Source: CAWDPQ01 sp049642465 (GTDB lineage Bacteria; Acidobacteriota; Vicinamibacteria; Vicinamibacterales; 2-12-FULL-66-21). Taken from it: 53,235 bases of DNA. A program made the position numbers and the translations under genes. The stretch covers positions 1 through 53,235 of the forward strand of contig JBAROV010000123.1 of assembly GCA_049642465.1 (NCBI GenBank), written 5' to 3'. Position 1 is the stretch's first letter. Each line of letters starts with the position of its first letter. Below, piece after piece: positions 1 through 8,253 of the stretch. The notes below the pieces were generated by a model. It saw only the letters and a list, made by a program, of their open reading frames with translations. It did no database searches and was not told the DNA's origin.

Positions 1-433
1 CGTCAGGCGTGCGCGCACTGTAGAGCAGGCGCAGGTTCCCTTCTTGACTCGAAAGGACGGCCTGCCGAATCATCGCGCGCAGTGGTGCGATCCCGGTTCC
101 GCCGGCGACGAACAGAAAGCTCCGTTCGGATGGAGTGCCGGGAAATATAAAGGAACCGAACGGCCCCTGCATGGTCACCCGCGCTCCCCGTTTCACATGG
201 CTCAAGCGCGTTCCCGGATCGATCCTGGTCAGAAACTCGAGGTACCCGTCACGCTCTGTTTCGAGGGGCGCCGACGCAATCGAATACGGCATGCGGAAGT
301 CGTCATCGAGCGCGAGGATCACCGCCTGCCCTGGCTGGTAGGGAAAAGACTCGCCTCCGAGATCGAGTCGTATCTGTCTCGTCGTCGGCGTGGCGCGACG
401 GACGCTGGAGACTCGTAGCTCGAGAGTGGACAC
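1..433 (-). CDS. FAD/NAD(P)-binding oxidoreductase (ferredoxin-NADP reductase type), C-terminus beyond the window
   Basis: Reading starts at a GTG (431-433) and runs 144 codons off the left edge, so the gene is partial. The visible part is the FAD-binding beta-barrel followed by the start of the NAD(P)-binding domain. It shows the flavin motif RMPYSIAS, the loop MQGPFGSF that packs against the flavin, and the nucleotide-binding stretch GGTGIAPLRAM. This is the arrangement of ferredoxin/flavodoxin reductases and of the reductase parts of oxygenases, which pass electrons between NAD(P)H and a one-electron carrier. The electron partner cannot be told because the C-terminus is missing. GTG is used because no ATG lies in frame upstream of the first beta strand. 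Confidence is high for the fold and low for the substrate. Confidence 0.85.
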   Translation of the reverse strand, partial: MSTLELRVSSVRRATPTTRQIRLDLGGESFPYQPGQAVILALDDDFRMPYSIASAPLETERDGYLEFLTRIDPGTRLSHVKRGARVTMQGPFGSFIFPGTPSERSFLFVAGGTGIAPLRAMIRQAVLSSQEGNLRLLYSARTPD

Positions 434-573
434 GCCCTAATTCTAGCGTCCCGTCCCGCTTCTTCCTTCAGCTGCGGCTCGCTTCGCTCGCTCGCCGCGG
501 CCGCAGGCGCTCTTCCGGCTGTCGCTTCCAGCTACTCAGTGAGTCCCGAGCCCCGGACCCTGAGCCCCGAGCG
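434..573. repeat. Intergenic spacer with GC-rich repeat remnants
   Basis: This 140-bp spacer contains a hairpin-forming block (about 470-512) rich in GCGAGCGAAGCGAGC-like units flanked by CTGCGGC and GCCGCAG, a fragment CGCTTCCAGCTAC near 524-536 and a run of CCGAGCCCC units (about 543-573). The pieces resemble the two dispersed repeat families found elsewhere in the window. No gene is seen in it. The promoter of the oxidoreductase must lie here, but no convincing -35/-10 pair was found. Confidence 0.5.
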
Positions 574-3063
574 CTACAGGATTCCAGCCGCGGCGCGTTG
601 AACGTCGTGCTCGGTCAGCTGTGAGAAGGGCGACAGCAGCTCCGGCCGCTTTCGATCCTGACCGAGGCGTCGCTTTCGGCCCGCCTTGTCCTGGTACATG
701 CGGCTATCAGCCGTGGCGAGCAGCGCCTCGTACGATTCGCCGTCCTGCGGGAAGACGGCCGTGCCGACGCTGATACCAATCGGCAACCGCTTGCCCGGGC
801 GCGCTTCGAAATAGACCTCGTCGATGCCCTTCTGCAGTTCCTGCCGCTTCTGTTCCGCCTCGTCTGCGCCGCATCCTGAAAGCACGACGATGAACTCGTC
901 ACCGGCGTAGCGGACGCAGATGTCGTAGGGCCGGATGGCAGCGCGCAGGACGCGCGCCACTTCGCAAAGCGCACGGTCGCCAACGTGGTGGCCATGGCTG
1001 TCGTTGATCTCCTTGAAGCTGTCGAGATCCATGACCATCAGCGAGACTTCCGACTTCAGGCGTTCGGCGCGCGCGAGCTCGCGAGTGAGGTGCATGAAGA
1101 GGAAGCGCGTGTTGGGGAGGCCGGTCAGCGGATCGGTGAGCGAATCGGACTGCGTCTGCTCGAAGAGGATCGAGTTGTTGATGACTGCCGCAGCCTGTTC
1201 GGACACGCGATCCAGCAATCGCCGGTGATCGTCTCGATAGAACGCCGATTCGATGTGGTACACGGAGAGCGTGCCGATGAATCGCTCGCTGAAGAGCAGC
1301 GGGCAGACGAGCGCCGACTGCAGCGTGGTGGTCGTGGTTTCGCCGAGGCCGGCGGCCTCGAGGTCGGCGCTGGGTCTGGCATTGACGAGCGGCCGTCTGT
1401 TGCGGGCGACCCAGCCCGTCAGCCCTTCGCCGGTTCGAACTGAAATCTGTTGAATGACGTCCGCGTCGGTGCCGGTCGCAAACCGGCAGCGCAGCAGTTC
1501 GGTCTCCTCGTCGTAGAGGAACAGCGCGGCGCAGGAAAACGGCACGAGGTTGCTGAGTTTTGCCGAAATCAGCGCCATCGTGTCGGAGACGCCGAGGCTC
1601 GTGCCCATCGCTTGCGCGATCTCGTACAAGGCGTAAATCTCCCGATGCGCGAGCGCGATGTCGTCGAACACGTTCTTCTTTGTCGGCTCGGGCATCAGGC
1701 CGGTGGCAGGCTCGCCAACCGACGGCATTGCGGCTGGCGCTGGCTTTCGCATCGCTTGCTCGAGCCGCGAGGCTTCAGCCTGCAACGTGGGCAGCAGTTC
1801 GATGAACTTGTCCACGACGGTTGGATCGAGGCCGCGTCCCGCTTCCTGTCTCAGGAGCCCGACCGCGGCTTCGAAGCCCATCGCCTTGTGATACGGCCGT
1901 TCGGCCATCAGCGCGTCAAAGTAGTCGACGACGGAGAGAATTCTCGCGCCGAGCGGAATCTCTTCTCCCTTGAGGCCGGCCGGATATCCTTTGCCGTCCC
2001 AGCGCTCGTGATGGCTCAGAATGAGCGGTGCGACGGGATATGGAAACGGCACCGATGACACGATGTCCGCTCCAACCTTCGGGTGCGCGCGAATCTTCTG
2101 GAATTCCTCGGGCGTCAGCGGACCGGGCTTCGACAGAATGTGTTCCGGCACGGCGAGTTTGCCGATGTCGTGCAGGAGGGCGGCGGTCTTGACGCCCTGG
2201 ATGTCGTTCTCGGACATTCCGAGCGCCTTGGCGACGTCGGCCGCATACAGCTGCACGCGCCGGATGTGCGACTGTGAGGTCTGATCCTTGGCGTCAATCG
2301 CCAGTGCGAGCGCCTCAATCGTCGCAAGATGGAGGTCCGCCATCTCGCGCACGTGCCGCTGCTCGTCCTCGATTCGGCCGAGATACACCTTGTAGGTGCG
2401 ATACGTGAGGTACAGCGGCGCGATGACGAGCACGGCGAGCCAGTGAACCTCGAGCCCGAGAACCATCCACGCCGACAGCGCAGCCACGCCGGCGCCGACG
2501 AAATAGCTCGGCGCGCTCCACAAAAAGTTCTCGTTCCAGACCTTGACAATCCCCTGCCGCGTGGAGACCGCGATGGCGGTCGCAATCGTCAGCGTGTTGA
2601 CGACAAAGTAGGTCGTCGCCGCGCCGACGAGCGGCTGCGCGATCTTGCCGCCCTGGAAGAATCCAGGTGTCCCGCCCAGGAAGATGTAGATGTAGCCGGC
2701 CGCCTGCACGGTGAGCACGAGGCACGCCATGCTGAAGAGCGTCCGGTGCATCGGATTGGGTTCCTTGATCCGGAACGTGCACTGGCTGTACGCGCTCGCC
2801 GCGGCCACGAGCATCGTCTCGTGCGGGCCTAACAGCAGCAGCGCCGCGAAGTCCACGGCGTAGGAGACGGACATCGTCGATCCACTGCGCGCGAGCGGCA
2901 GGTTGACCTTGAACACCGACGTGATGGACGAGAGTGCAAGGAGCGTCAGGAAGAGACCCGGGGACTCGAGGCTCTTGGTCGGAAAGAAGACGGCCAGCAG
3001 CACACCGCCAAAGCCAATGACGGTGGCGACGTAGATGCGCGCCGCGAGAGGAAGAGCGCTCAT
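574..3063 (-). CDS. Membrane-anchored HD-GYP / GAF / GGDEF cyclic-di-GMP signalling protein
   Basis: This 829-residue protein has an N-terminal membrane region of about seven hydrophobic segments (residues 1-225, MASE-like sensor). It is followed by an HD-GYP phosphodiesterase domain (about 245-415, with HDIGK and HHERWDGKGYP, all key residues present), a GAF domain (about 475-625) and a GGDEF domain (about 650-800). The active loop reads YAGDEF rather than GGDEF; AGDEF loops are known in active diguanylate cyclases, so synthesis activity is possible. HD-GYP domains break c-di-GMP to GMP, so one chain may both make and destroy the messenger. The ATG overlaps the stop of the upstream subtilase gene (TGA at 3060-3062), which suggests translational coupling and a shared promoter. 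What the membrane domain senses cannot be read from sequence. Confidence 0.92.
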   Translation of the reverse strand: MSALPLAARIYVATVIGFGGVLLAVFFPTKSLESPGLFLTLLALSSITSVFKVNLPLARSGSTMSVSYAVDFAALLLLGPHETMLVAAASAYSQCTFRIKEPNPMHRTLFSMACLVLTVQAAGYIYIFLGGTPGFFQGGKIAQPLVGAATTYFVVNTLTIATAIAVSTRQGIVKVWNENFLWSAPSYFVGAGVAALSAWMVLGLEVHWLAVLVIAPLYLTYRTYKVYLGRIEDEQRHVREMADLHLATIEALALAIDAKDQTSQSHIRRVQLYAADVAKALGMSENDIQGVKTAALLHDIGKLAVPEHILSKPGPLTPEEFQKIRAHPKVGADIVSSVPFPYPVAPLILSHHERWDGKGYPAGLKGEEIPLGARILSVVDYFDALMAERPYHKAMGFEAAVGLLRQEAGRGLDPTVVDKFIELLPTLQAEASRLEQAMRKPAPAAMPSVGEPATGLMPEPTKKNVFDDIALAHREIYALYEIAQAMGTSLGVSDTMALISAKLSNLVPFSCAALFLYDEETELLRCRFATGTDADVIQQISVRTGEGLTGWVARNRRPLVNARPSADLEAAGLGETTTTTLQSALVCPLLFSERFIGTLSVYHIESAFYRDDHRRLLDRVSEQAAAVINNSILFEQTQSDSLTDPLTGLPNTRFLFMHLTRELARAERLKSEVSLMVMDLDSFKEINDSHGHHVGDRALCEVARVLRAAIRPYDICVRYAGDEFIVVLSGCGADEAEQKRQELQKGIDEVYFEARPGKRLPIGISVGTAVFPQDGESYEALLATADSRMYQDKAGRKRRLGQDRKRPELLSPFSQLTEHDVQRAAAGIL

Positions 3064-4460
3064 TTGACCGGAGCCTCTTCCTCGGGCGCCGGTGACTCTG
3101 CCGCGAGCGAGCGCGCCATTTCAACCGCTGCGCGCGCGTTCAGAAATCCTGCGCCCTGCGTGAGCTGATCGTACCGGCTGTTGCTCGCCGCGGTCCGCTG
3201 GAGGATCGCTTTGACGTTTTCCGGCGTCAGCGACGGATTCGCCTGGAGCATCAGCGCGACCGTACCTGCGACGATTGGCGCGGCCATGCTCGTGCCGCTC
3301 AGGGTCAGATACGGCTCGCTCGCCGTGCGCACCGTCCCCCAGCGCCGTGCGGAAGGCCGGGCCTGGTAGAGCAAGCTGCCGGCGTCCCCGAGCGACTCGA
3401 TTCCGACGCCAGGCGCGACAAGATCCGGCTTGGTGGAACCATCGATGAGCGCTGGACCACGCGAACTGAAAGGGGCCACGGTGTCGTCGCTCCCGTCGGG
3501 AGTCCCCTTGTCGTCCGACGCGCCGATTGTCAGCGCCCACGGGGCATTCCCTGGAGCGGTAATACCGCCGTACTGCGTCGCACCCGCCGGGTCGCGGCCC
3601 AGGTTGCCGGCGGCGGTGATGACGACGATCCCGGCTTCCACCGCACGCCGCACGGCCTGTGTCAGGGGATCCGTGTTGTACGACTCGTAGACAGGCGCAG
3701 CAACCGACAGGTTGATGATCCGGATATTGAAAGTGTTGCGATTGCGAACGGCGTAATCGACAGCGGCGATCACCTGACTCACGTTCCCGTCCCCGGCACC
3801 GTCCAGTGCTTTGAGGACGATGAGATGCGCGCCAGGCGCGATCCCGCGTCGGCTGCCGCCGGAATTCTGACCGTTACCCGCGATGATCCCGGCCACGTGC
3901 GTTCCGTGACCGTAGTCGTCGTAGGGCTGGGTCTGGCGGGCGACGAAATCGGCAAAGTGGACGACCCGATTGGCCCCCAACTCCTCGTGCCAGGCCGCGA
4001 CGCCTGAATCGATGATGGCGACGCCAACACCGGCTCCGTCGAATCCCAGATGTTCCGTGACCCACGTTGCGCCCACGGCGGCACGCGTCGTCCGCTGAAG
4101 CGAGCCGGTGATGCCCCGGTCTACGCTGATCGACGACACCGCCGGATCGAGCGCCAGCCGTTCAAGACAGCTGTCCGGGACCTGCGCAACCTGAGCGGAG
4201 AGCGTCGCAAACCGAACGCCGGGCGTCCCTTGGCAGGCTGCGATGCCCGGTTCGACTGCTCCGCCCTCGCGCGTCTGAATGATGACTGTGGAGATTCCGC
4301 CGCCGCTATGCGCCCGGTCGATGAGAACCGCATCGAGCCTTGCGTGGGCGGCGTGCAGCGCCGGATCGCGCGGCTGGGCAACTGTCTGGACTTCGGCGCC
4401 GACCGCCACACCGCCAAAGGCGATCAGACCAGCCAGAGTGAGGAGCGCGCGTCGGGCCAT
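3060..4460 (-). CDS. Exported subtilisin-like serine protease (peptidase S8)
   Basis: From the ATG at 4460 the protein has 466 residues and begins with a clean signal peptide (MARRALLTLAGLIAFGG.., predicted end near residue 22). The frame stays open upstream to 4637, but that extension has no export signal at its start, so 4460 is preferred. The full catalytic triad is visible: D151 in AIIDSGV, H185 in GHGTHVAG and S391 in SGTSMAAP, with the oxyanion Asn in ITAAGN. Residues 25-125 look like an I9-type prodomain that would be removed on activation. It should cut proteins in the periplasm or outside the cell. It is the first gene of a pair with the c-di-GMP enzyme and lies just behind a sigma-54 activator gene. 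Confidence 0.9.
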   Translation of the reverse strand: MARRALLTLAGLIAFGGVAVGAEVQTVAQPRDPALHAAHARLDAVLIDRAHSGGGISTVIIQTREGGAVEPGIAACQGTPGVRFATLSAQVAQVPDSCLERLALDPAVSSISVDRGITGSLQRTTRAAVGATWVTEHLGFDGAGVGVAIIDSGVAAWHEELGANRVVHFADFVARQTQPYDDYGHGTHVAGIIAGNGQNSGGSRRGIAPGAHLIVLKALDGAGDGNVSQVIAAVDYAVRNRNTFNIRIINLSVAAPVYESYNTDPLTQAVRRAVEAGIVVITAAGNLGRDPAGATQYGGITAPGNAPWALTIGASDDKGTPDGSDDTVAPFSSRGPALIDGSTKPDLVAPGVGIESLGDAGSLLYQARPSARRWGTVRTASEPYLTLSGTSMAAPIVAGTVALMLQANPSLTPENVKAILQRTAASNSRYDQLTQGAGFLNARAAVEMARSLAAESPAPEEEAPVK

Positions 4461-4506
4461 TCGGCAGGGTGCTCGCGGTGTTCGCTGAACCGAACTGTCA
4501 GCGCTG

Positions 4507-4523
4507 TGCAAGCGCATTGCCGC
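4507..4523 (-). promoter_or_regulatory. Candidate sigma-54 promoter for the subtilase/c-di-GMP operon
   Basis: On the minus strand the sequence GCGGCAATGCGCTTGCA has GG (4521-4520) and GC (4509-4508) separated by exactly 10 nt, the spacing that sigma-54 holoenzyme needs, with a good TTGCA at -12 and CGGCAA instead of TGGCAC at -24. Transcription would begin near 4496, giving a leader of about 36 nt before the subtilase ATG. The gene immediately upstream encodes a sigma-54 activator. The -24 element is imperfect, so this is a candidate only. Confidence 0.45.
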
Positions 4524-4556
4524 ACAGGCATGCCGGCCAGGAGAAATCCTTAAGCC

Positions 4557-4619
4557 CATGATTGAAAAAGACTTGGTGCGATCGCGGCGTCGCGGATGGA
4601 TTTGCCGAGACCAATCATG
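4557..4619. promoter_or_regulatory. Inverted repeat, possible activator binding site (UAS)
   Basis: CATGATTG at 4557-4564 and its exact complement CAATCATG at 4612-4619 are separated by 47 bp, with centres 55 bp apart (about five helical turns). The pair lies roughly 60 to 125 bp upstream of the start point predicted from the sigma-54 promoter, the usual place for enhancer-type sites. The FIS-type activator encoded at 4653-6005 is the obvious candidate to bind it. This is inference from position and symmetry. Confidence 0.35.
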
Positions 4620-4652
4620 CGTGTTCCAGCCTGACACACGCGTGACCGATTT

Positions 4653-6005
4653 TTAGACCTTTGACTCCGCGCGGCGCGTTCGATTCCGCGACGGGCGGGG
4701 GTCCGTGTCGAGGCCGTACTCCACGATCTTGCGATACAGGGTTCCGCGGCTGATCTCCAGCACGCCGGCCGCCTGCTTCTTGTTCCAATTCACGCTCTCG
4801 AGAACGCGGACGATGTGCGCGCGCTCGGCCTCGGCCAAGGTCGGCAGCCGTTCCCTGGAAGCCTCGACGGGCGTTTCGCTCGCGTGCAGGAATTCTACGT
4901 CGCCTGCCCTGATTACGCGTCCTGGCGACGACAGGGCGGCCCGCGACACCGTGCTCTCCAGTTCCCGGATATTGCCCGGCCAGTGATACTGCATCAGCAG
5001 GTCCAGCGCTTCCTTGGAAAACGACTTGCCATCGAGCGGCAGCCCGTTTGCGGCGCAGTAGCGCGCGAGGAATCGTTGCGCCAGCACGGGAATGTCGCTC
5101 GTTCGCTCGCGCAGGGAAGGCAGGCGAATCGAGAAGGCGTTGACACGGTAGTAGAGGTCCTCGCGAAACCGCGAGTCGCGCACGAACTGATCAAGCGGCC
5201 GGTTCGTGGCCGAAATCAAGCGGAAGTTGACTTCGATCGACGTGTTTCCGCCGAGGCGCTCGAAGCGGCGCTCTTCGAGAACGCGCAGGAGTTTAGCCTG
5301 CGCGATGATCGAGAGGTCGCCGATTTCGTCGAGGAACAGTGTGCCGTTGTTCGCCAGTTCGAGTCGGCCCGGCTTGCGGTCGTGCGCGCCGGTAAACGCC
5401 CCTTTTTCGTAGCCGAAGATTTCCGACTCGAAGAGCGTATCGGGAAGCGCCGCGCAGTTGACCGCCTGGAACTTGTTCGTGCCGCGACGACTCAACTCGT
5501 GAATCATGCGCGCCACGACTTCCTTGCCTGAGCCCGTTGGTCCGAGGATGAGAACGGAAATGTCCGACTTCGCGGCGGTTCGAATCCACTCGAACACGAC
5601 GAGCATCTTCTCGTCGCGCCCGATCATCTCGCGGAAGCGCTGGACGGCTGGCGATCGATCCTCGTGGCTGACGGTCGCGCGTCGCTCGAGGAACTGATCG
5701 AGCAGATCGCGGACGACGTCGTGCTCCGGCTGCGTGTGGGTGTAACGAGGCGTGCCCGTCGAGGATGTGCGATGGACGACGCCAAACGCCACCAGTTCAC
5801 GAATGCAGTTTTCGACGTCGAGGCGCATGCGGCCAAACGTCTGCATCAGCGATTCGACGTCGAAGGATTCTTCCGGACGAGCGCAGAGAAAACGGAGGAT
5901 GGCCGCGCGCAGCGGCGACTGGACGAGCGCCTGAAACCGTGACTCGGTCTCCGCCGGGTCGGAGCGTCGTCCGCCCACAGTGAGGTTTTCTACGTTACCG
6001 GCCAT
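4653..6005 (-). CDS. Sigma-54-dependent transcriptional activator with a winged-helix-like N-terminal domain
   Basis: The 450-residue protein has the AAA+ activator core: Walker A GPTGSGKE (155-162), the sigma-54 contact loop GAFTGA (202-207), Walker B TLFLDEIGD (222-230), and a C-terminal FIS-type helix-turn-helix (about 395-435, with EISRGTLYRKI). The N-terminus (about 20-105) is not a receiver, GAF or PAS domain. It reads like a winged helix (LRAAILRFLCARPEESFDVESL), so the input signal is unusual and there is no phosphorylation site. It would remodel the sigma-54 RNA polymerase complex. Its start overlaps the upstream membrane-protein gene by 11 bp. Likely targets are the subtilase/HD-GYP operon downstream on the same strand. 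Confidence 0.9.
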   Translation of the reverse strand: MAGNVENLTVGGRRSDPAETESRFQALVQSPLRAAILRFLCARPEESFDVESLMQTFGRMRLDVENCIRELVAFGVVHRTSSTGTPRYTHTQPEHDVVRDLLDQFLERRATVSHEDRSPAVQRFREMIGRDEKMLVVFEWIRTAAKSDISVLILGPTGSGKEVVARMIHELSRRGTNKFQAVNCAALPDTLFESEIFGYEKGAFTGAHDRKPGRLELANNGTLFLDEIGDLSIIAQAKLLRVLEERRFERLGGNTSIEVNFRLISATNRPLDQFVRDSRFREDLYYRVNAFSIRLPSLRERTSDIPVLAQRFLARYCAANGLPLDGKSFSKEALDLLMQYHWPGNIRELESTVSRAALSSPGRVIRAGDVEFLHASETPVEASRERLPTLAEAERAHIVRVLESVNWNKKQAAGVLEISRGTLYRKIVEYGLDTDPRPSRNRTRRAESKV

Positions 6006-6417
6006 GGTTGTGCTCGCGATAATACTGGGACTGATACTGCTCGATCAGTCGCTTCATCTCGATGGCATCGGCCTTCCGGTGCCCGTGGCACCGTACCGGG
6101 CTCGTGCCGCCCGTGCTCTCGATCAAGACGTCGGAAAAAAACAGATTGCGGTCGATCATCACCGACGCGACGTGCGCGATGTGCATGGAGTGCTCTCGGC
6201 CGCCTACCAGTTCCGGCGTGTAGTGCACCACGCTTGTCGGCGTCACCGACACCTGCGTGGGAAAAAACAAATTGCCGCGGCTCAAGCGGCTCGCGCGAAA
6301 AACGTGCTCACCCGGCAGCGCCCGTCCCTTGAACCAGAACAGCACCACCGGCGCGCCGGCGGCGACGATGACGAGCGCGAGTACCCACAACGCGCCTGGC
6401 GACGCGGCCCAATCCAT
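5995..6417 (-). CDS. Small membrane protein with a PH-like beta domain
   Basis: The protein has 140 residues. Residues 8-28 form one transmembrane helix (LWVLALVIVAAGAPVVLFWF). The rest is beta-rich with a short C-terminal helix (MKRLIEQYQSQYY), the general shape of bacterial PH (bPH) domains, where a phrase like GEHVFRAS.. opens the domain. No enzyme motif is present. It shares a transcript with the sigma-54 activator (11-bp overlap), so it may feed a membrane or envelope signal to it; that link is inference. Family assignment is tentative. Confidence 0.6.
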   Translation of the reverse strand: MDWAASPGALWVLALVIVAAGAPVVLFWFKGRALPGEHVFRASRLSRGNLFFPTQVSVTPTSVVHYTPELVGGREHSMHIAHVASVMIDRNLFFSDVLIESTGGTSPVRCHGHRKADAIEMKRLIEQYQSQYYREHNHGR

Positions 6418-6540
6418 TCGTTGTGCTCGGAAGCGGACTACGTTCGCTCCGGACGCGCCCCTCTGTCAAGGGATTTCGGCCGATCCAGCCCCGAACTGCA
6501 GGGCAGTGGTGTAAGCTAACCGCTGTCGGTCGAAGAGCTT

Positions 6541-6660
6541 CCAGCTTCCAGCTCCCAGCTTCCGGCGTTGGGGGTGAAATTCTGATAACTGGTGGCTGGT
6601 AGCCGTCAGCAGGAAGTAGGAAGCGGGAAGCAGGAAGCAGGAAGCTGGGAGCTGATAGCT
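6541..6660. repeat. Dispersed inverted-repeat element (GCTTCCAGCT family), copy 1
   Basis: CAGCTCCCAGCTTCC at 6549-6563 is perfectly complementary to GGAAGCTGGGAGCTG at 6640-6654. The right part is a run of AGGAAGC units (6611-6645), so the element mixes short direct repeats with a long hairpin. Similar elements are at 16768-16832 and 25801-25868. It sits in the leader of the deoxyhypusine synthase-like gene and argues against starting that gene at the earlier in-frame GTG (6592), which would translate the repeat. Confidence 0.75.
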
Positions 6661-6663
6661 GAG

Positions 6664-7821
6664 ATGCCGCATCGAGCGCCGGGGTCTCCCGGCCACGGAC
6701 CCGGGGAATACCTCAAAGGCAAGCCAATCAAGTATTACCGCCCGCGCGGGAGCGCCGAGGTCCGTCATTTGATCGACGGCGGATTCCAGGCGTTCAATGC
6801 GGGACGCTTGTCGGAGGCGTGCCACATTTTCACCGACAAGATGTTGACCCCGGAAAATGACACGACGATTGGCCTGACTGTCGCCGGGGCGCTGACTCCG
6901 GCGGGGCTTGGTGGCTGTCTGATCGAGCTGATGGATCGCGGCCTCATCGACTTTGTCATCAGCACGGGCGCAAACCTCTACCACGACCTCCACTACGCGC
7001 TCAACTTCACGCTCCACCGCGGGTCGCCGTTCCTGGACGATGTGGAGCTGTACGAGCAGGGGATCATCCGCATTTACGATGTGCTGTTTCCTGCAACCGT
7101 ATTGCTCGAAACCGACAAGTACATCCGCGACTTTCTCGTCCGGTCGAAGCTGTCGGGTCCGATGGCCACGTCCGAATTCCACTACCAGCTTGGTCTTGAC
7201 CTGCTCGAGCGATATCCCGGGTGCGATGAGTACTCAGTCGTCGCACGCGCCGCAAAAACCGGCGTGCCGATTTACACCTCGTCCCCTGGTGACAGCTCGA
7301 TTGGAATGAACATCGCCTACCACGAGCTGATGAATGGCGGCACGTTGATGATCGAGCCCACTCGCGACGTCAACGAAGTGTGCGCCATCATCCTGGCCGG
7401 GAAGCAGAACGGCTGCGTCATCCTCGGCGGTGGCTCGCCGAAGAACTTCTATCTGCAGGGACAACCCACGCTGTGGGAAGTCTACGGAATCCCGAAGGGG
7501 GGCAATGACTACTTCATTCAAATCACGACCGACCAGGTCGTGTGGGGCGGACTCTCGGGGGCCACGCCTGCTGAAGCCGTCAGCTGGGGCAAGGTAAATC
7601 CCGGCGTGCTGCCCGATACGGTCGTGACGTACTGCGATTCCACAATTGCCTTTCCACTTTTCTGCGAGTACGTGATCGGCTCGGAGCGGGGGCGTCGCGC
7701 GCGGAAGGAACTCGTACACAAACGCGACGCGTTGGTCGCGGACTTGCACCGCCAGGCGAGCGCCGCGACAGAGCACGCGCCTGTCGCACCGGAGCCGGCG
7801 GAGATCGATCGACACAGGTAA
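6664..7821 (+). CDS. Deoxyhypusine synthase family protein
   Basis: From ATG 6664 the protein has 385 residues and follows the deoxyhypusine synthase (DHS) family throughout, including NAD-site glycines (LTVAGALTPAGLGG; CVILGGGSPKNF) and the active-site lysine context EAVSWGK (the Lys that carries the aminobutyl group in eukaryotic DHS). Bacteria have no eIF5A with hypusine; characterised bacterial homologues make other spermidine- or putrescine-derived products such as homospermidine, so the product here is uncertain. It heads a tight run of four genes (gaps of 3 bp or overlaps). The leader is occupied by an inverted-repeat element. I see no strong Shine-Dalgarno sequence; GCTGAG precedes the ATG. 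Confidence 0.85.
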   Translation: MPHRAPGSPGHGPGEYLKGKPIKYYRPRGSAEVRHLIDGGFQAFNAGRLSEACHIFTDKMLTPENDTTIGLTVAGALTPAGLGGCLIELMDRGLIDFVISTGANLYHDLHYALNFTLHRGSPFLDDVELYEQGIIRIYDVLFPATVLLETDKYIRDFLVRSKLSGPMATSEFHYQLGLDLLERYPGCDEYSVVARAAKTGVPIYTSSPGDSSIGMNIAYHELMNGGTLMIEPTRDVNEVCAIILAGKQNGCVILGGGSPKNFYLQGQPTLWEVYGIPKGGNDYFIQITTDQVVWGGLSGATPAEAVSWGKVNPGVLPDTVVTYCDSTIAFPLFCEYVIGSERGRRARKELVHKRDALVADLHRQASAATEHAPVAPEPAEIDRHR

Positions 7822-7824
7822 ACA

Positions 7825-8253
7825 ATGGGCACCCTTGCCTCTGAACTCGCGCCCCACGCGGCGCGCTTTGCCGACCCTCGTGTTTACGCGGACGCGAATA
7901 TGCCGAACGGCGTCGTCGAATTCATGCGATCGCGTCTCGGTTGGGACGTGCTCTTCGTGCTCGAGCACGAAGATCTCCGGCGGGCGCGCGACATCGAGCA
8001 CTATCGGCTCGCTCGTCAGCTTGGACGCACGCTTCTCACCTTGGACCGCGACTACGAGGACGACCGCAGCTTTCCGCCCGGCGAAGGCGCCGGCCTGATC
8101 GTCTTCTCTGCTCCGGACGAGCGGTGGCTGTGCCGCCTGCTCGAGCGCGCCGACCGCGAAGTGTTCCGCGCCGAGGGGGCCCCGGCGCTGCCGCTGGAGG
8201 GACGGAAGGTGCGATGGGATGTTGACGGACCCGCTCCCCCTGGCACCCTCTGA
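7825..8253 (+). CDS. DUF5615 PIN-like domain protein
   Basis: The 142-residue protein opens its core with VYADANMP (conserved acidic residue of the PIN-like fold) and has LLTLDRDYEDD and the strand GAGLIVFS, as in DUF5615 proteins, which are PIN-related and often part of toxin-antitoxin-like pairs with a DUF433 partner. No DUF433 or other small antitoxin gene is next to it. Instead it sits 3 bp after the DHS-like gene and overlaps the ROK-like gene (TGATG). It may be a nuclease, but no target is evident. Confidence 0.75.
   Translation: MGTLASELAPHAARFADPRVYADANMPNGVVEFMRSRLGWDVLFVLEHEDLRRARDIEHYRLARQLGRTLLTLDRDYEDDRSFPPGEGAGLIVFSAPDERWLCRLLERADREVFRAEGAPALPLEGRKVRWDVDGPAPPGTL

Noticed and set aside
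7825..8253. Toxin-antitoxin pair around the PIN-like gene
   Set aside because: No small antitoxin-like gene is adjacent on either strand; neighbours are metabolic genes.
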